Below, in pieces: positions 11,792 to 25,563 of a stretch of DNA of 64,000 bases. This DNA comes from Massariosphaeria phaeospora. Taxonomy: Eukaryota; Ascomycota; Dothideomycetes; Pleosporales. Both the position numbers and the translations under genes were made by a program. Where the stretch lies: contig JAADJZ010000002.1 in NCBI GenBank assembly GCA_011032825.1, forward strand, positions 2,108,001 to 2,172,000, written 5' to 3'. The notes under the pieces are model-generated. The model was not told the origin of the DNA, made no database searches, and was given only the letters and a program-made list of their open reading frames with translations. Within the stretch, counting starts at the first letter, position 1. Each line of letters opens with the position of its first letter.

Positions 11792-13203
11792 GGCGGTCGC
11801 TGCCAGGCACAGAAGGGAGGCCGAGGGAGAGCGTGGTTCGTGGTGCAGCAGACACGCGCGAGGGACGCCGGCGTGGGAGGGTGGACGTCGGATTGTTGGG
11901 CAGATGCCGACGGCGTGTTGTGGGCTGAAGGTTGGCCACAAACCGCGCCAGTGCCAGTGCCGTCGCGGAACCACAGTTCCGACAGCCCGCTCGGGAGCTA
12001 GTGCATCGCGCGCGAGCTTTCTCTCACCTCACGTCAAGCGTGAATCCGGCCAAAACAGGGTGTGTTGTGCGAGGCCTAGAGCAAAGCAGACGCCGTCTCT
12101 GGCCCGCACGCGCTGAGTGAGCGACCTGCCCACGCACGACGCGCCACCCGCACCACCACACGCCAAGACCAGGTTCAAAACGAGAAGGGCCGCCTGCTCG
12201 ATTCACTGAACTCTCTCACCAGCTAGCTTTTAGGGACTATATATTCATACACATTACAAGGCCGCCGTCGTTAGTCGCACTTGATCGTCAGCCCTCCTCT
12301 TCCCGCATGTAGCTCCTCGCCAGCCGCCAGCCCCGCCCGACTGCTCCCTGGCGCCCTTGCTTGAAAAGAAATACCGGCGCCCTTTGACCCATGACCCATG
12401 ACCCGTACAACCATGACAACCGTAATCTCGCCGTCGATGCTGGATCGCACGTCGACTCGGTACAGATGGCATGACAAGAAAGGGTATGCCCGACCTTTTT
12501 TTACCCATATGCTCCATGCACAATGCACTGTCCAAACCCACTGCATATCCCAAGAGACTCCCGTTAGCCTTCCGAACATGTTCAAGCACCAAACACCGTT
12601 TTCGCACTCCACTCCATGCCGGCAGACCCACCATGGAAGGAACATTAAGACACTATGAAACCATGGAAACGCACGAAGATAAAGGAAAACTAAGGAAACT
12701 GGTCGCTCATGCACGTCGTCACAATCATGGCACGGCGGGGGCGTGGTTGGTGTAGAATTAGATATGTTGGTGGGGACGGTGGGTTGGGCCGAAAGAAGCG
12801 AACAAGAAAACCGAGTGCTGAGTTGGTGGCCATGTCCCGCGGCACTGGATAGAAAGCGGAGTATACCAAATCAAGCAAGGCGCTAAACGTTTGACTGTGC
12901 CGTCTACTAGACATGTACGGTCTTGCCTCAGTCATGCGCTCGTCCCCAAGCCCCGCACCTTTCCGGTATCCGTGCGTGCTTCGGTCCGTGCCTAAGATTG
13001 GCCGCAGAGGAGATGGCGCTCAGACTCGAAGGAATAACATATTGGTGTAGTGACGTGATTTTTTTTGGTTGGTCGAATATTGCCAGGTGGGTCGTGTGCC
13101 TCTGTAGACTGATAGCTGTGGCGGGCCGGGTTGTGCAAGGGAGCCGCGTTGGATGGTAGTAGTAGTCGATAGAGCTGGCAAGGTGATAAAGACGTCCCGC
13201 TGG
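11792..13203. other. Intergenic stretch between SRP receptor beta and VIB-1-like gene
   Basis: It holds the promoter of the SRP receptor gene (11.8-12.2 kb, GC-rich) and the 3' UTR of the VIB-1-like gene (near 13.2 kb). The frames seen in 12.2-12.9 kb show no domain or codon pattern that I recognise. Confidence 0.5.
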
Positions 13204-16095
13204 TCAATAGCCCTGAGCGTGGATGTCCGGATAGTATCCGCGGCTGGTTTCCATGCCTTGGAATCGGCCACATCCACCCACCTGCCACCCGGTAGCAAGG
13301 CTGGAAGGGCCTGGGCCTGGATATTCTTCTTTGATCTGTCGACTGGGAAGAGGGAGTCCAGAGTTTTCCATCTTGGGCATGCTCTCGTAGATGGGTGCGG
13401 GATAATACTGGTAGTCGTTATGTGCATCGGAGATCTTCATGTCTTCGTCGACCATGTGCTGGTCCTCCACGAGCCCTTCAACGGGACCACCGCTCAAGGA
13501 GCTCGCCGAACTGACCGAGTGGCTCCCTACAGGGCTAGGATCCACCGAGTAGGTGTTACCTCTATACCCCATAGAGCCACCCATTGGTGTACCACCACTG
13601 CCGGACATCCCATTGCCGTAGCCTCCACCGTAGCCTGTTCTACCATTGGACCCAAGACCGGGATGGCCAGGGCCGCCCATTCCAGAGCCTCCAGCTCCTC
13701 GAGATGCGCCAGCGTTATGAGGTCCTTCGTTCTGGTAATGGCTTGGCGATCTTCCACGAACCACAACCGCATGTGAAGATCGCGCAGCGACCTTAATCCA
13801 GCGTGCTTCTGTATCCCGTGAATTCTGGACGTTTGCCCACAGTTCCACAATCAAATGGTAGTACTGCTGTTGAGCCCGACGCTTGCCGTTGTTTGCCGTA
13901 GCGTATTTGAACTGGATGCGTTCGAAGCCGTGCTGGTAGTTGTTGTTTGCATGGCTTGTGGGGGAAAACGATTGGGAGTTATCCGGATCGCTCTGGAGCG
14001 GAAGCTGCGGACCTGTTATACTGGATGTTTGGTGGAAATTGTTCAGAGCGTAGCCACCATGGTCATGATTCTTTCCCGGGGGTGTCGGCTGGAGGAGTTC
14101 CTTCTTCATGGGCATCTGAGGACCTTTGTCGCGCTTTGGGGTGTGTTGAACAAGTTCGATGCTCTTTCCAGTGGTACCGTCAATAGCGGCAGCGAGCGAA
14201 ACAGCCATGGATTGGATTTGCTCGGGCACCTTGCTGCCGGTATGCGTGAGGTAAAGCCGGCCGTTGGGAATCCAAGGATTCAGCCCGAACGAAACCTGCA
14301 CAGCGAAATAGTTCCTTCGGTAACAGGTCCATACGCGGTCAGTGGAGTAAAAGAAGCCCTTTTCGATCTTTGCTTCAATGGTTGGGATGACATTCGACCC
14401 TTCACAGGTGATATCGCAATAGTTCTCCTGTGCATTAAAGGGTGGGGTCTCGGGCGAGCGGTCAGGCTGAGACCCGTACAGCATGGCATTAGGGTTGTAG
14501 CTAGAGGCCGACAGAGGCATGGTAGTAGGCAAGACACTCCGCGGAGTATCGGGCAGCGAGCTGTAACGAGAGATGTCTGAAGGATGGCGAGGAGACAAGG
14601 CGTGTGGATGGCGGTGCAGCCCAGGTGTTGCGGTGGTGTAGTTATCTCTAGCCGTTGTGCCCAGGGACGGTGACACAGGATTGCCCATCCCAGGTGATCG
14701 AGCCGGAGGTAACATACCGCCCGAAGAGTCAGTTCTATCGTGTAGCTGTCAGCTGTCATGCATGAAAGTCTCAAGTTTTACATGTACAAGATGCGCCACA
14801 AAGGTTACTTACATGGTGGACATGCGTCGAGAGCTCGACGACATGGCTCCGAAGGGGAAAGAAAAGGCAGAAATGTTGTTTGTCAGGGGCAGGTGGTTAG
14901 AGTAGATGCTGGTGGCTGCAGTCGGAGTAAAAGACGTGTAGCCTAGCGACGACGAGGCGTTGGAGCTGGGGGAGGTGGAGATAGACCCTGAAGTGTCGGA
15001 CAAGGCCGCGCCAGGCTGATAGTTACTGCGGAGAGTTAGTCACCCAACAAAACAATGCTAATCGGCCGTGAGTGTTGCCAACGAAAGCGATGTGTAACCC
15101 GGAGAGTTGGGTGGCACGGTTTAAGTTGTCAATGCGGCCAGGGACGATATGCCACAGCCGCTAGGCTTGTCGTGTGATCAATGACAGACCAGCGTGGTGG
15201 AAGAGCTGGGTGCACCATGTATCTGGGACGTGTGCGACGGCAGCGTCGATGGAGGACATGACGACGTGTTTGTTTCGGCGGTTGTGGAAGCAGACCTTGG
15301 GCAGCACCAGGCGAGGAGGCGTCGAGGCAGGCGGGACGTGGACGTGGGTTGGGGCCGCAGGGCAAGGCAACACTGCGGAGCCCGCGTCCCAGGCCGGCGT
15401 GCAGAGGAGCCAATGAGAGGGGGGACTTACGGTGCGTCGGAACGAACAGAATTGTAACGGCCGGTGATGCTGCTCAGAGGCAGCGGGTTGTGGATGCTGT
15501 TCGCTGAGTGGCCCAGCGGGCCTTCGCGCCTTAGCTGATCGGGAACGCCAGCTGCAGCGTAGCTATGATGTGCATGAGAGCCAATGTGATCGATGCATTC
15601 TTGCTCCGACGAGAAAGGGTGCTCCGATGCCAACGAGAGAGGGGGTTGAAGTACTGCTTGCGCTGCGAGTTAGCCAATCAATCCGAGCCAGGCGGACGCG
15701 CTGTTGAACAGGCGTGGGACAGGAACGGACAACGTGCGCCCGGAGACGAGTGCTGTCCGTCGAAAACGCGCGCGTGGGACGCTGTCGCACAGAGGGCTCC
15801 GCGATCGGGTGGCAGAGAGGCGTGCAAGAGCGCACTACAGACGGCGAGAACTGCGGACCCACAGTGTGTAGCAACAAATAGAGGGAGCGCAGACAGCAGT
15901 TGCGCGGCAGGGCTGCCGGCCAATATAAGAAAGCACACGGAAGGAATGTGGGAGCGGTGGAAGAATGCGGAGAAGGGCGCCAGTTTATGGGTCGAGGGTG
16001 TGCAAGTGGGTGGAGGACGTGGAGGGTTTGTGCTTCTCACGGACACGGACTGGACATGTGTGTGTGTTTAAGGCTGACTTACCTCCATTCATCAT
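13204..16095 (-). CDS. vib-1: NDT80/PhoG-domain transcription factor, VIB-1/XprG-like
   Basis: A nuclear regulator of the p53-like NDT80 class; relatives control heterokaryon incompatibility, extracellular proteases and nutrient responses. Four exons are proposed: 16095..16083 (13 nt, encoding MMNG plus one base), 15662..15431, 15025..14813 and 14734..13204, giving 662 residues, near the 670 of Neurospora VIB-1. Introns are 420, 405 and 78 bp, with GTAAGT donors and GCTAACTCGCAG, GACTAAC..GCAG and GATAG acceptors; phases fit throughout. An in-frame TGA lies upstream of the first ATG. The DNA-binding domain covers roughly residues 259-489 (YCDITCEGSNVIPTIEAKI, VWTCYRRNYFAVQVSF, ..FERIQFKYATANNGKRRA, ..ARWIKVAARSSHAVVVRGRS). 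The tail is Gly-rich, then acidic, ending in IKEEYPGPGPSSL. The very long upstream region may carry its regulation. Orthology is likely; the 13-nt exon is less certain. Confidence 0.87.
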
Positions 16096-19000
16096 TATTG
16101 CAGCAGCTGTCTGGTTGCCCGTTGCGGGCTTGCGATTCCTTCGAGTCCTGTCGCAGTCTCACGCCTCAGCCTTCGCTGATCCAGCGCGCTGGGTCCGCAG
16201 AGCAACGGCACCGACACAAGCAGGCCGTATTGATTGCTGACGGAGCCCTCGACGTGCTGGGGATGCCGTCGCTGCGTGCCTACTCGAGGTCCGAATCTGC
16301 ACGAGCAGACTGGTGTCTCGCCAGGCTCTTGCAACAGCGATGTTGAAGCAGGCCCAAGCGCAGAGAGAGATGCTCGACGCGGCGTGGGTGACGGTCGCTG
16401 GAGGATGGGCGTGTCGACTGCCGTTGTTGGCTCGCTTCAAGGGAATCTGGGGCGGTTTAACCGGCACAGGGGCGCGGGTGTGATCCTCGACTAGCTGCCG
16501 CTGCGCGGTGGTGTGGCTGCCAATCCGTCAATGCTGGCCGGCTTGCGTGCTGGAGGAGTGCGGCCCTGGCCACCAACGCAATGCGCACTTTATCCAGCAG
16601 ATTGGGTTCGTGATGCGCCCTCGCTCTGACCACACGCACAACTCAACCTTGGAATCTTCAGCGCTATCACGGAGCCTTAGTCTTGGACGGTCAACGGGCG
16701 GGAGGGAATACCTGAAATGTATCGCTTAGCTCCTGGTTTCCAACGAGTGTTGCTTTGCGGCTTGTGAGCGAAGTGTCGCGGCTGCCTGGCACCTTAAAGC
16801 TTGAGGTTAAAGGCGCGGAACGCAAGGCCGACAAGTGCGCTTTGCTTCTTCCCGCTGTCTCCACAGATCTCGAATCTCGAGATTCGCGCACAGACAGGCA
16901 CGGATCCACCCTGGTTCCCTGGCCTGGTCGCTTGTCCGGGCGGCGATCGTACGTAGCCGCTGTCTCGCTGTCTTGTTCACTGTGACCTGTCAGTTCTCTG
17001 CAGCTGCCAACGGGATCTGTCATAATCTGTCTGAAACTTACCAGGTTCTCCTGTAGAACCTTCAGAAGGATTGATGTGGCGCCGGTTGGGGTTCGAGAGT
17101 GGCTGCTTCGCTGACCGCGCTGACTTGTTGTCGTATCTTTAGCGATTGCCGCAGACGCCGGGGAAACGGTTGTGGTCAAAAGATGCCCTTTGCACCGCTC
17201 CTCTGGGGCCGGCGAATCTATAGCAGGCTTCGAGTGGGACGATGAGGGAAGCTGGGAGAGTGGGAAGTGGGGACAAATAGAGACGTCGCAAGTGTGGGTG
17301 AAACTGCAGTGCCCTTAAGGGAAACGACGAGGATGGTCGTCTCAAGCAGAGTGAAGGGAGGTAGCATATATGCACCGAACCTTCAATGGCTTCGGCTTCC
17401 TGCTGACGATGTTGCACAAAGCCGCCAGGATTCGAGAACCCCCGTGATCTTTGTTCTGAAAGATGTATGGTAAGCTACCCAACTCGCGCCGTAAGGTCAA
17501 TCAAGCAGGTAGACGGCGCGGATCGGAAAGGATCGAGATATACAGAAAGGGGCAATTGCTGGCGCCGGAGAATTATAGACGAGGGGTAAAAGAAGGCAAC
17601 AACAGTGGTCGAATGGGAGCAAAGATACAGAAGCCGGGCGGTAGAAGTACAGCGGGAGTAGCAGGAACGGCTCTGGTTTGATACAGGGTAGAGTGGGCTT
17701 GGGAGAGCATGTCGGGTTGTTTGGCTCAAAGGAGCAATGCCTACCAAGGCGGTAGCTTCAAAGCAGCGCTCGAAATAATGGATCAAGATTCAGCCCCGCC
17801 GCCAACTGATGCGTATTGCCCGGCTCAGACCATGGAGATTCTCTAGCACCACGGTAGCATTGGCAGGCTGCAGCAAGCGACCATTTCCCAAAACGGCTGC
17901 TCTATATCTCCGATGTCAGGGAGAGGTGATTTGCTCAGGGGCCCGGGCTCACATGGTTTCTGGAATTGTCGCTGGACAGGCTACGCTGAGCAGTCCTTGC
18001 ACCGGACGAGTGGTCTCTGCGGCGCGGCGGGCCATGGCCGAAGGCGGTGGTGAGGAGGGATTGGCCCGGCGTGGGAGAGCATCACGTCCCGTGCAGCAAT
18101 GCAGGAACATTGGCCACGACGGCGCTCAATGGGGCGACTCGACACAGCAGCACACCATCCGTCGGCTTGGGACCGCAATGTTTCATCTGGGCCAGGCCCT
18201 AAGAATAACCATGCAGCGAACAGATGACCAGGCGCGGCGCTGACGGGCCAGTGAAGGCTGCACCGGGCAGACTACAGACCTACAGCTCTGCACCAGGGGA
18301 GCGATGGGCGGCTGCCAAGGCCAGGCGTAGGTGCCGGCGAGCGCCACGGGCCGGCTGCCGCTCCACAGAGGGGGCGGGCGCGCTGGCGACGAGCGCGCGG
18401 CCGTGAAAGCGACGTGTGCTAGCTCGCGGAGCCGTTTCCTGTCATGGCGGCGAGGGCAACCCGCGGGAGGCTGTCGAGCGGCCGCTGCGGCTCTGGGGCG
18501 AGGCTCGGGGCTCTGTCCAGCTCACCGCGACGAGGGGGGGGAGAGGGCCGCCCACGCAGCCACCGACGCGGGCCGGGCGACGAGCGGCGCCCTAGATGGG
18601 CAGCGAGGGTTGCATTCGCCTGGAGCGCGCTGGAACGACGCGCGGTTCGAGTTAGAGCAGTGCAGCGCGATCACTGCGCCATCATCCGGGCTTCCCACAG
18701 TCTCCCAGCGCACCGCGGACCCGACAGAGCGGACGTCGTCTGCGCAACGCTCCGAAAGGGGCCGGGCTGCCACTCGCCGGCAGCCTCTGCAGCCATGGCC
18801 AGCCAGTCGTGACGCTGCACTCGCGGGCGCGACGAGACGCGAGCCGCCCGGCAGACGAGGTCCCGCGCTGGCAGACGAGCGGTGCGTAGTCGCGAGGGAG
18901 GGGGGAGGGAGCCGGACAGCGAGAGAGGGCGGGCGAGAGACGTGGTGGGTGGTGGTGTGTTGGGGTTCGGCCAGAAGGCAGGCTGGCCGTCCCTTGCGCT

Positions 19001-22000
19001 TGCGTGGGCCGCATCGAGCAGCGGCGCGAGCAGCCCGCCGGCGACGAGCGACGAGCGACGACAACGACGGTGAGCTGGGAAGGAGCGGCCGGGGGTGCTC
19101 TGGGCGGTGACGTGCAGCTGCGGCTATTCCTCCCCGCCGCGACGCCCGCTAGCCCCGCATCCGGCCTAGCCGCGATGGCTCCTTCCGCCGCACACCAGCG
19201 CAAGCTGCAGCTGCACCGCACCCACAGCGCTGCGGCAGGAGCGCCCACCACCGCCCACCGCCCAGTGCCCACCGCCCCCAGCCCTCTCGCCAAAGCTCCT
19301 CAATGGACCGCCCGCTGCCCGCTGCCCGCTGCCCGCTTCCCCCACAGCTCCCGCGCACCTCCATCGCGCCGCTCAACACCAGCAGCGCGCTCTGGATGCC
19401 CTACTCCTACTGACCCACCACACCGACTGACCCACCCCTTGCTGCTCGCTGGGCCCTCGCCCTCCACGCGCACGGCGTGACATCTCCCCTGGGCCCTTCC
19501 CAGACGTGCCCGCCGGCGTGTGTCTCGCACGTTGCGGCGGCTCCCACTCAGCTCGCTGCCGTAATCTCTGCGCATTGCATTCCTTGCAGTGCCTGCTTCC
19601 ACCGGCCCTGCTGCTGCTCTGCTGCTCTGCCCCCCCCCCCCCCCCCGAGCGCGCTGGCCCAATCGCCTGCCCCGACCAGCCTCTGCCATCACCCCTAACC
19701 AAGGCTTGCGACAGCAACCAAACTTGAGACCGCCCCCGAACCCACTTCTCCCATCGCATGCCCTGTCCGCCGTCATCTGATGCCTCGCCCTGGACCTTGG
19801 AGAGCAGGGCTGGCTGGCTTCCCGCGGGCCTCACCGCGCACGGCGTGCGCCGCCCCCAGCAGGCTCGGCATTTGCCAGAACATTTCACTGCGCCAAAGCA
19901 CGGCAGCCCGTTGAAGCGTACATGGAGATGGTGGCTGAGCGGGTGCTCTGGAGATCACGGAGATCACGGCCCATCCTGGATGCTGCATCTCATTATTAGG
20001 TCACAAGATATCCAGCTACCCTGCAGGGGATCCGCCGTCGAGGCACACTAACCTGCAGCCTCCCGCTCAATTCCCGTGACGGCCAGCGACGGCGTCCAAA
20101 CAGCGGCTGGTATGCCTTTGTCTTCTGGCGGCCTGCAGCAGCGTCGAATGTCCTTCGGCAGAAATAGGAACCGCAGTGAGGCCAGAGCCCAATGTCTCAG
20201 CCTGCTCAGAACGGACAAAGGCTGCTGCTTGACCAAGTCGCTTCGTCTCGCCGCGTGTTCTTGCGTCCGCCGAGTTACACCAACACCTTCCAATCCCATA
20301 GTATTTGAGAAAGTGGGTCGACTGACGGCACTGATATGATGCACTCATCAGGACGCCCAGAGACGTTTGCCAGCAGCGGTCCGGGCCGCCGACACTGAGA
20401 GTTGCAGCGTCTTTGGATTCAACTCGCTCTACCAACCTTCAGAAGTGTGCTAGTTACAGTACAACTGTGCCAGATCGCACTGTATCGTCCCTATTTGCCG
20501 GACCACTGCAAGATCTAGCAATGGGAGACTTCACGGGTGTGGCCTCCAGGGACCCGTCCCCCCAGATCCGCTTGATAGTGCCCCGGCGGACAACTTGACC
20601 TCGATGGAACTGATCCTTAGCTGCCTTGGTCGGTATGACGTCTGTTGATCTTTCGGAACAGGGCATTGCTCAAGACCGGTATCACGTTTCGATCTCGAGG
20701 CAATATCGCCAAATCTGTTTGCCGACCCGTCTCAGCGCTACTGCTGGCAGACAATGGTGGCGGCTGTCAGGTGGCGATTAGCCCAACTGGCATGTTGGCT
20801 GCGAATAGGAAGCCCACACATTGACTAATTCCAGGGGCGCTTTCACCAGTGTCCATAGCTCGAGCGATGCGAACCCGAACATCTTAAGACTGGTTGAATA
20901 TGGCTCGCACGCCCGCTTAGTTGCCTTGCAACACTGTGCACGACCTCATGTTCGTAACCTACGGACTCGCACAACGGATCTCGTGGAACTGTTGAACTGT
21001 CGACCCCACACTCGAAGCGACCCAAGGTCTCTAAAGCAACGGAACCTCCCACTACTGACTTGGTACCCGTGTTTTGATGGCGATATCGCCAACACGGGCC
21101 TATTCACACGACAGTTCTCTTTGCGGATGTGCACCAATGCTAGGAGGTTTTTTGGGATAGCGAGTTTTCTGTGGACTGGAATCTGGCTAGCTGAGGGATG
21201 ACGCTAATTACGAGTATGCGCGTAGGATGCTCATCCGCCTGTCATATCCACGGAAGTTCCTTCATTCACGCTCAATTTCTTTTGGGACAGCCTTCGTTTC
21301 CGTCGGAAACGAGGCGTTGGCGTCGCACGGGGCGGCCGATGACATCCGAGGAAGTGTGGGCATTATGGTTCGCCACGTATGTCGTACCATGGATCGCCCA
21401 GTGAACAACAACGCAAACGCCTTTTCAATCCGTGGAAACAGGATGTTCGAATCAATAGCGGGCTAACGGTTTCCAACTGCTGTCAGCTCCACTAGATTCC
21501 CAAGCGGTAGCGCGCTACCACCATACACCGTACGTAAATGTTCTAGTACTATCGCTACTTGAAGTGGCTTGCTCGCCAGCTGTTTCCTTTGTCGTTCTAC
21601 TTCCAGACTACTTGAGCCGACCTGGCGTACCGTGGAGCTACATGGCGTCCTACCCGGCTTCACGCACAGGTGCAAATATGCAGGTAGCCTTCTGGCTACA
21701 CCCTCGGTGAGTTTCCGAAAAGAACGAGCACAGCCAGTCCCGCTGTATAACCAACGACCCCTCAGATCAGTTCATGAACGGTTGGCCCATGCGGACCCAG
21801 CGGACGCAAACTACAGGGCTGTTCAGCAGCTCGCTTGCTACTTGTGAGAGACATGTGATGTCTGCTCGTCTCAGACTTCCACTGGACGAACATGCCTATG
21901 TGGGCCCACACTTAAGCCCGTAGTGCTTCATTCCGGACGCACAGCACGAGCATCGTCACAGACAACGCCTATCGCTAGCGGCAGCGGCAGCGGCAGCGTT

Positions 22001-24260
22001 ACAAACCTGCAAACCATAACCGGGGACAAGCATCAATGAAACGCCACAGTTTCGCAGCATGTCGATGCTGTACTGGTTCCTTCGTCCCAACCGGCGGCTT
22101 CCATCGAATGCTCGACTCTCCGTGGACAAGCCGAAGCTCAACAGTCGATCTACATAACTACAGTAACCTGAAGTTATGCTGCGCCCAATACACCCATCAC
22201 AATACCACTGCTCAAATCTTGTTCGGCGTCCAATAGTTCCCTATGCTATACTCCGGCAACCGAAGCTACCACTGCCCCTGAACTCTGCAGAAACTTGTGT
22301 CATCTGGCCACAGCATTCAGTGGGAGATAGTGTCTTGGGTGAGTTGTCGAAAGCCTCTCAGGCCCTATGCTCACGAGCTTAGCGATCCTGCACCTCATTC
22401 GGCTGCTGAGGCGCGGCGACGGCATATCCGCACTAGTTGCGAGCAAAGGCTCATCCAGTGTATTCATTGGGAGACCGTCGCCGCGTCGAGGCTCTTGTAC
22501 AAATCGCCGCCAGTCATCGCCCCCATCCTCGATTTACGGCGCTCCAGCAAACTCACGCCTGTCCAGTAGACCTGAAGTTGACAACATGACACAAGGACAA
22601 CCTACTATCTTGCAGACTGTCGCCCGCCATTGTTTGTCACTACAAGCTGTCAATCCGACGCTTTATCGCGACCTAGAGCCTCTCGGTTCTGTCTCATCCC
22701 ACGCCCAAGGTTTGAGGGACGACAAAGAGCAGCCGCCATGCCATCCGCAGGATCTCGTCACACGCGGCCGTATCGAACGGGCTCGTCGCCCACGATGCCC
22801 GCAACAGAGGGTTGGCCGACCGCGCGCACTGCACCCGCCGGTGGTCACAAGCGGTCATTCAACTGCACAAGCTATCATGTATGTCCCGTCATTAGGATCT
22901 CTCGACGACGACGACGGCACGAAACTTGTTTTCGTGCGTGTGCGTGTGCGTGTGCGGCGGAATGTTCGCGAGCAAGCCTCGTCTTCCGAGGCACTGCATT
23001 CCGGGCGTTTTCTTCTCTGGCGGGCTCGCCAACACCCCCGCCCCCTTTTTCAATACACTGACCGGTTGTCGGTCACGGCAGCTCAGATCAGCTCAGACCA
23101 GCTCAGCTCGGCGCAGCTGCAGGGCCGGGACTGCGCTCGGAGATCTATCCTCTTCGGACCTGTTCGATTCTCTTGGAACAATCTGTCGGAGAAATGATGG
23201 CGGGCATGCGGCTTTCCGGCGCTCTGCTGCGATGGGGGGGCCTCTGCCTCCGTGGATGGAGCGTGGCTGATTTGAGTTGAGGTGGGTGTGCGCTAGGAGG
23301 GGCGACGTGAGACTGGACTGGCACTGGCTTCCCTGATTTCTAGCGCGGGAGCGAGCGTGTCACGGTGTCTGCTAGTCGGGGCGGGCGGGTTGCTTCTGGT
23401 TTGGGGGGGTGTCGAGATGCCACTCATTGCTCTGGGCTGTGCTGCGCCGTGGGTCTGGCTGGGCCTTTTTCTCTCGATCACTCACTCAGTCTGCTGCCCC
23501 ACGAAGATCTCTCTTGGTAAGTCATTTGGCTTGAGTTCATGGCAAGGCAAGGCAAGTCAAGGCAAGTCAATGCCCGGGAAGGAGCTGAGCTGAGCCAGGT
23601 TGGCCGATTCCGCGGACTTCCCCCCCCCTTTGTGCGATGATACGATGATGTGGTGCTACCTACTACTACAAACCAAACCAATTGGCCATAGCCATGGCCT
23701 ACAAACAAGTAAACGGCCACTCGTATCTCTCTCTTCCTTTGTTTCTTTCTTCCACGTGAATCGAAAGCGAAATTGAAACTGGTATTGACTGTATAGGACG
23801 AGTCAACCAGGTCATGGCGGCGCGTGGTGGGTTAGATGGATAGATTTGCTGGATGGCATAGACGAGCGGAGCGGAGATTCGAAGAGGTGAGTGAGTGAGT
23901 AAGCGGGAATTGAGGAGTGGGCTTGGAGATTGATTCACACTGGATTGTAGTGGACTGGACTGCACTGGATTGGTACTGCAGGCTGCCCAGGTAGGTTAGG
24001 GGGTTGTTGTACCACTCAACGCACGAGAGGAGAGGAGAGGAGAGGAGAAGCGTTTGTCGTTGGCCATGACTGATAGGATAGGATAGTTTAATTAGAAGTT
24101 ACGTACGTACGCGTTCGGGCGTAGCTGAGCCAGGGGGTGGTTTCTGAGGGGGTTGGACTGGCGGTGGTGGTGGTGTGTGGGTTTCTTTTTAATAGGTTTG
24201 GATAGCGGTTTGCATGTTGGGTTGGCGTTGGTGGCGTTGAGGGTCGTATGGGCTTGATCA
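16096..24260. other. Large gene-free region upstream of the VIB-1-like gene
   Basis: About 8 kb without a recognisable gene. From about 18.2 to 19.9 kb the sequence is very GC-rich on both strands, so long frames arise by chance; their translations are Arg/Ala/Gly-rich without domains. From 20 to 22.5 kb composition is balanced and frames are short. Simple repeats include CCCGCTG x4 (19311-19337), a 17-C run (19630-19646), GGCAGC units near 21975, GTGCGT units near 22940 and GAGAG units near 24025. Some of it is probably the VIB-1-like promoter and 5' UTR. Confidence 0.5.
19311..19337. repeat. CCCGCTG tandem repeat, about 4 copies
   Basis: Four consecutive 7-bp units, the last missing one base, in the GC-rich gene-free region. 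Confidence 0.85.
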
Positions 24261-24402
24261 TACTCAGCACTGCCCTACATCATCATCATCATCTTCATCT
24301 ACCGCTTATCATCATCGCCATCATCTTCATCACCATCTAGCGTAAACATCATCTCCATCTACTCCTCTTTCATTGCCACACCCCCTACGCTCCACTCACA
24401 CG

Positions 24403-24502
24403 TATATAAGCCCCCTATCTCTCGTCTTCTTCTCCTTGCTGACCACAAGTCGAGTTGAGTTAACTTCGACTTCTAATAAAACTTATAGCTGATGATTTCA
24501 TG
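24403..24502 (+). promoter_or_regulatory. Array module 1: TATA box to ATGGTG
   Basis: TATATAAG at 24403-24410, C/T tract to about 24440, CAAGTCGAGTTGAG at 24446-24459, ATGGTG starting at 24500. The frame after the ATG closes after 18 codons. A related motif (GGGGTCTGCGTCTGAAAACGGCAC) reappears at about 24543, shared with module 2, suggesting an internal duplication in this copy. Confidence 0.6.
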
Positions 24503-24787
24503 GTGTTCTGCGTTCTAAAAAGGCTGGGAAAAAGGTGGCATGGGGTCTGCGTCTGAAAACGGCACGGAACACATGCATGGGGTTCGGGGAGTGCGAGGAG
24601 TAAGCGGCGGTAGGGAGTGTGCTAGTGGCAGTGGGAATATGGGGGTTGGAATGGAGTATGCAGTATGTGGAGGGAATGGTGCGGTGATGATGATGATGGT
24701 CTCAAACTCTTGAGCTACGTCTCCGCTACGGTCAACATTTCCAACTCCGCATCTTACCGCCTTTCTACCAATTCACCCTCCCGAACG

Positions 24788-24887
24788 TATATAAGCCCCC
24801 TCTTCCTCTCCCCCGTCTTCTTCTTGTCTACTCCAAGTCCAGTTGAGTGCTGTCTCAAGATTAAACCCGATCAGGGAAAAGTCCATG
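24788..24887 (+). promoter_or_regulatory. Array module 2: TATA box to ATGGTG
   Basis: TATATAAG at 24788-24795, CAAGTCCAGTTGAG at 24834-24847, ATGGTG at 24885. The frame is only five codons (MVFRV), arguing against a conserved peptide. The downstream GGGGTTCGGGGAGTGCGA is shared with module 1. Confidence 0.6.
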
Positions 24888-25208
24888 GTGTTCCGCGTCT
24901 GAAAACAGCACCAAATACGATGCACGGGGTTCGGGGAGTGCGACGGATTATAGGCGATAGAGACCATGCTAGCTGAGTGAGAAGATGAGGGCTAGAAGGG
25001 AGTATAGTGGATGCGGAGGGTGTGGGTAGGGGGCAGGGTAGAGTAGTAATGATCATGATGCGGTGATGATCATGATGACTTTTAACATTTCCACATATCA
25101 CCATCTCAAACTCTCAAACTCTCAAATCGCATTCTGCTTACGCTCTACTTTTGTAATTCCAGTTTTTACCGCCTTTTTACCTACCTCCCCACCCACACAT
25201 ACGTATTA

Positions 25209-25312
25209 TACATAAACCCCCCCTCTTCTTCAATCTCTCTCTCTTCCTTCCTACTACAACTCGAGTTGAGCCGTGGCTTGATAGTTTAAAAATACGAATC
25301 GAAGGGCATATG
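25209..25312 (+). promoter_or_regulatory. Array module 3: degenerate TATA box to ATGGTG
   Basis: The TATA equivalent is TACATAAA at 25209-25216, preceded by TATTATA. CAACTCGAGTTGAG lies at 25257-25270 and ATGGTG at 25310. The frame runs 21 codons. Upstream, CTCAAACTCTCAAACTCTCAAA forms a short local repeat. Confidence 0.55.
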
Positions 25313-25563
25313 GTGTTGAGGTCGGTGTTGGAAAACGGCGTACAATCAAACGATGCAGTGCAGGTTTTGATGTGAGGATTGTGATAGAGGACTCTGCATA
25401 TCGATTACGAGGTGGTGCGTGGTGAAGTGTGGTGGTGACGTGCTGCACCCCTAGAGGATTTTCCGTATCATGATATAGAAAAAATCAATGTGTCATGAGG
25501 ATGCATCTTACTACCTACTTGCTCTCCTTCCTGCTCACCACGCTCTACCCGGACACCCACAGA

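Noticed and set aside
18331..19890. Several long frames (up to 259 codons) on both strands
   Set aside because: The region is so GC-rich that stops are rare. Translations are Arg/Ala/Gly/Pro-rich with no domain, and both strands are open at once.
22367..23197. 276-codon plus-strand frame
   Set aside because: No domain, several overlapping frames of similar length and simple repeats inside.
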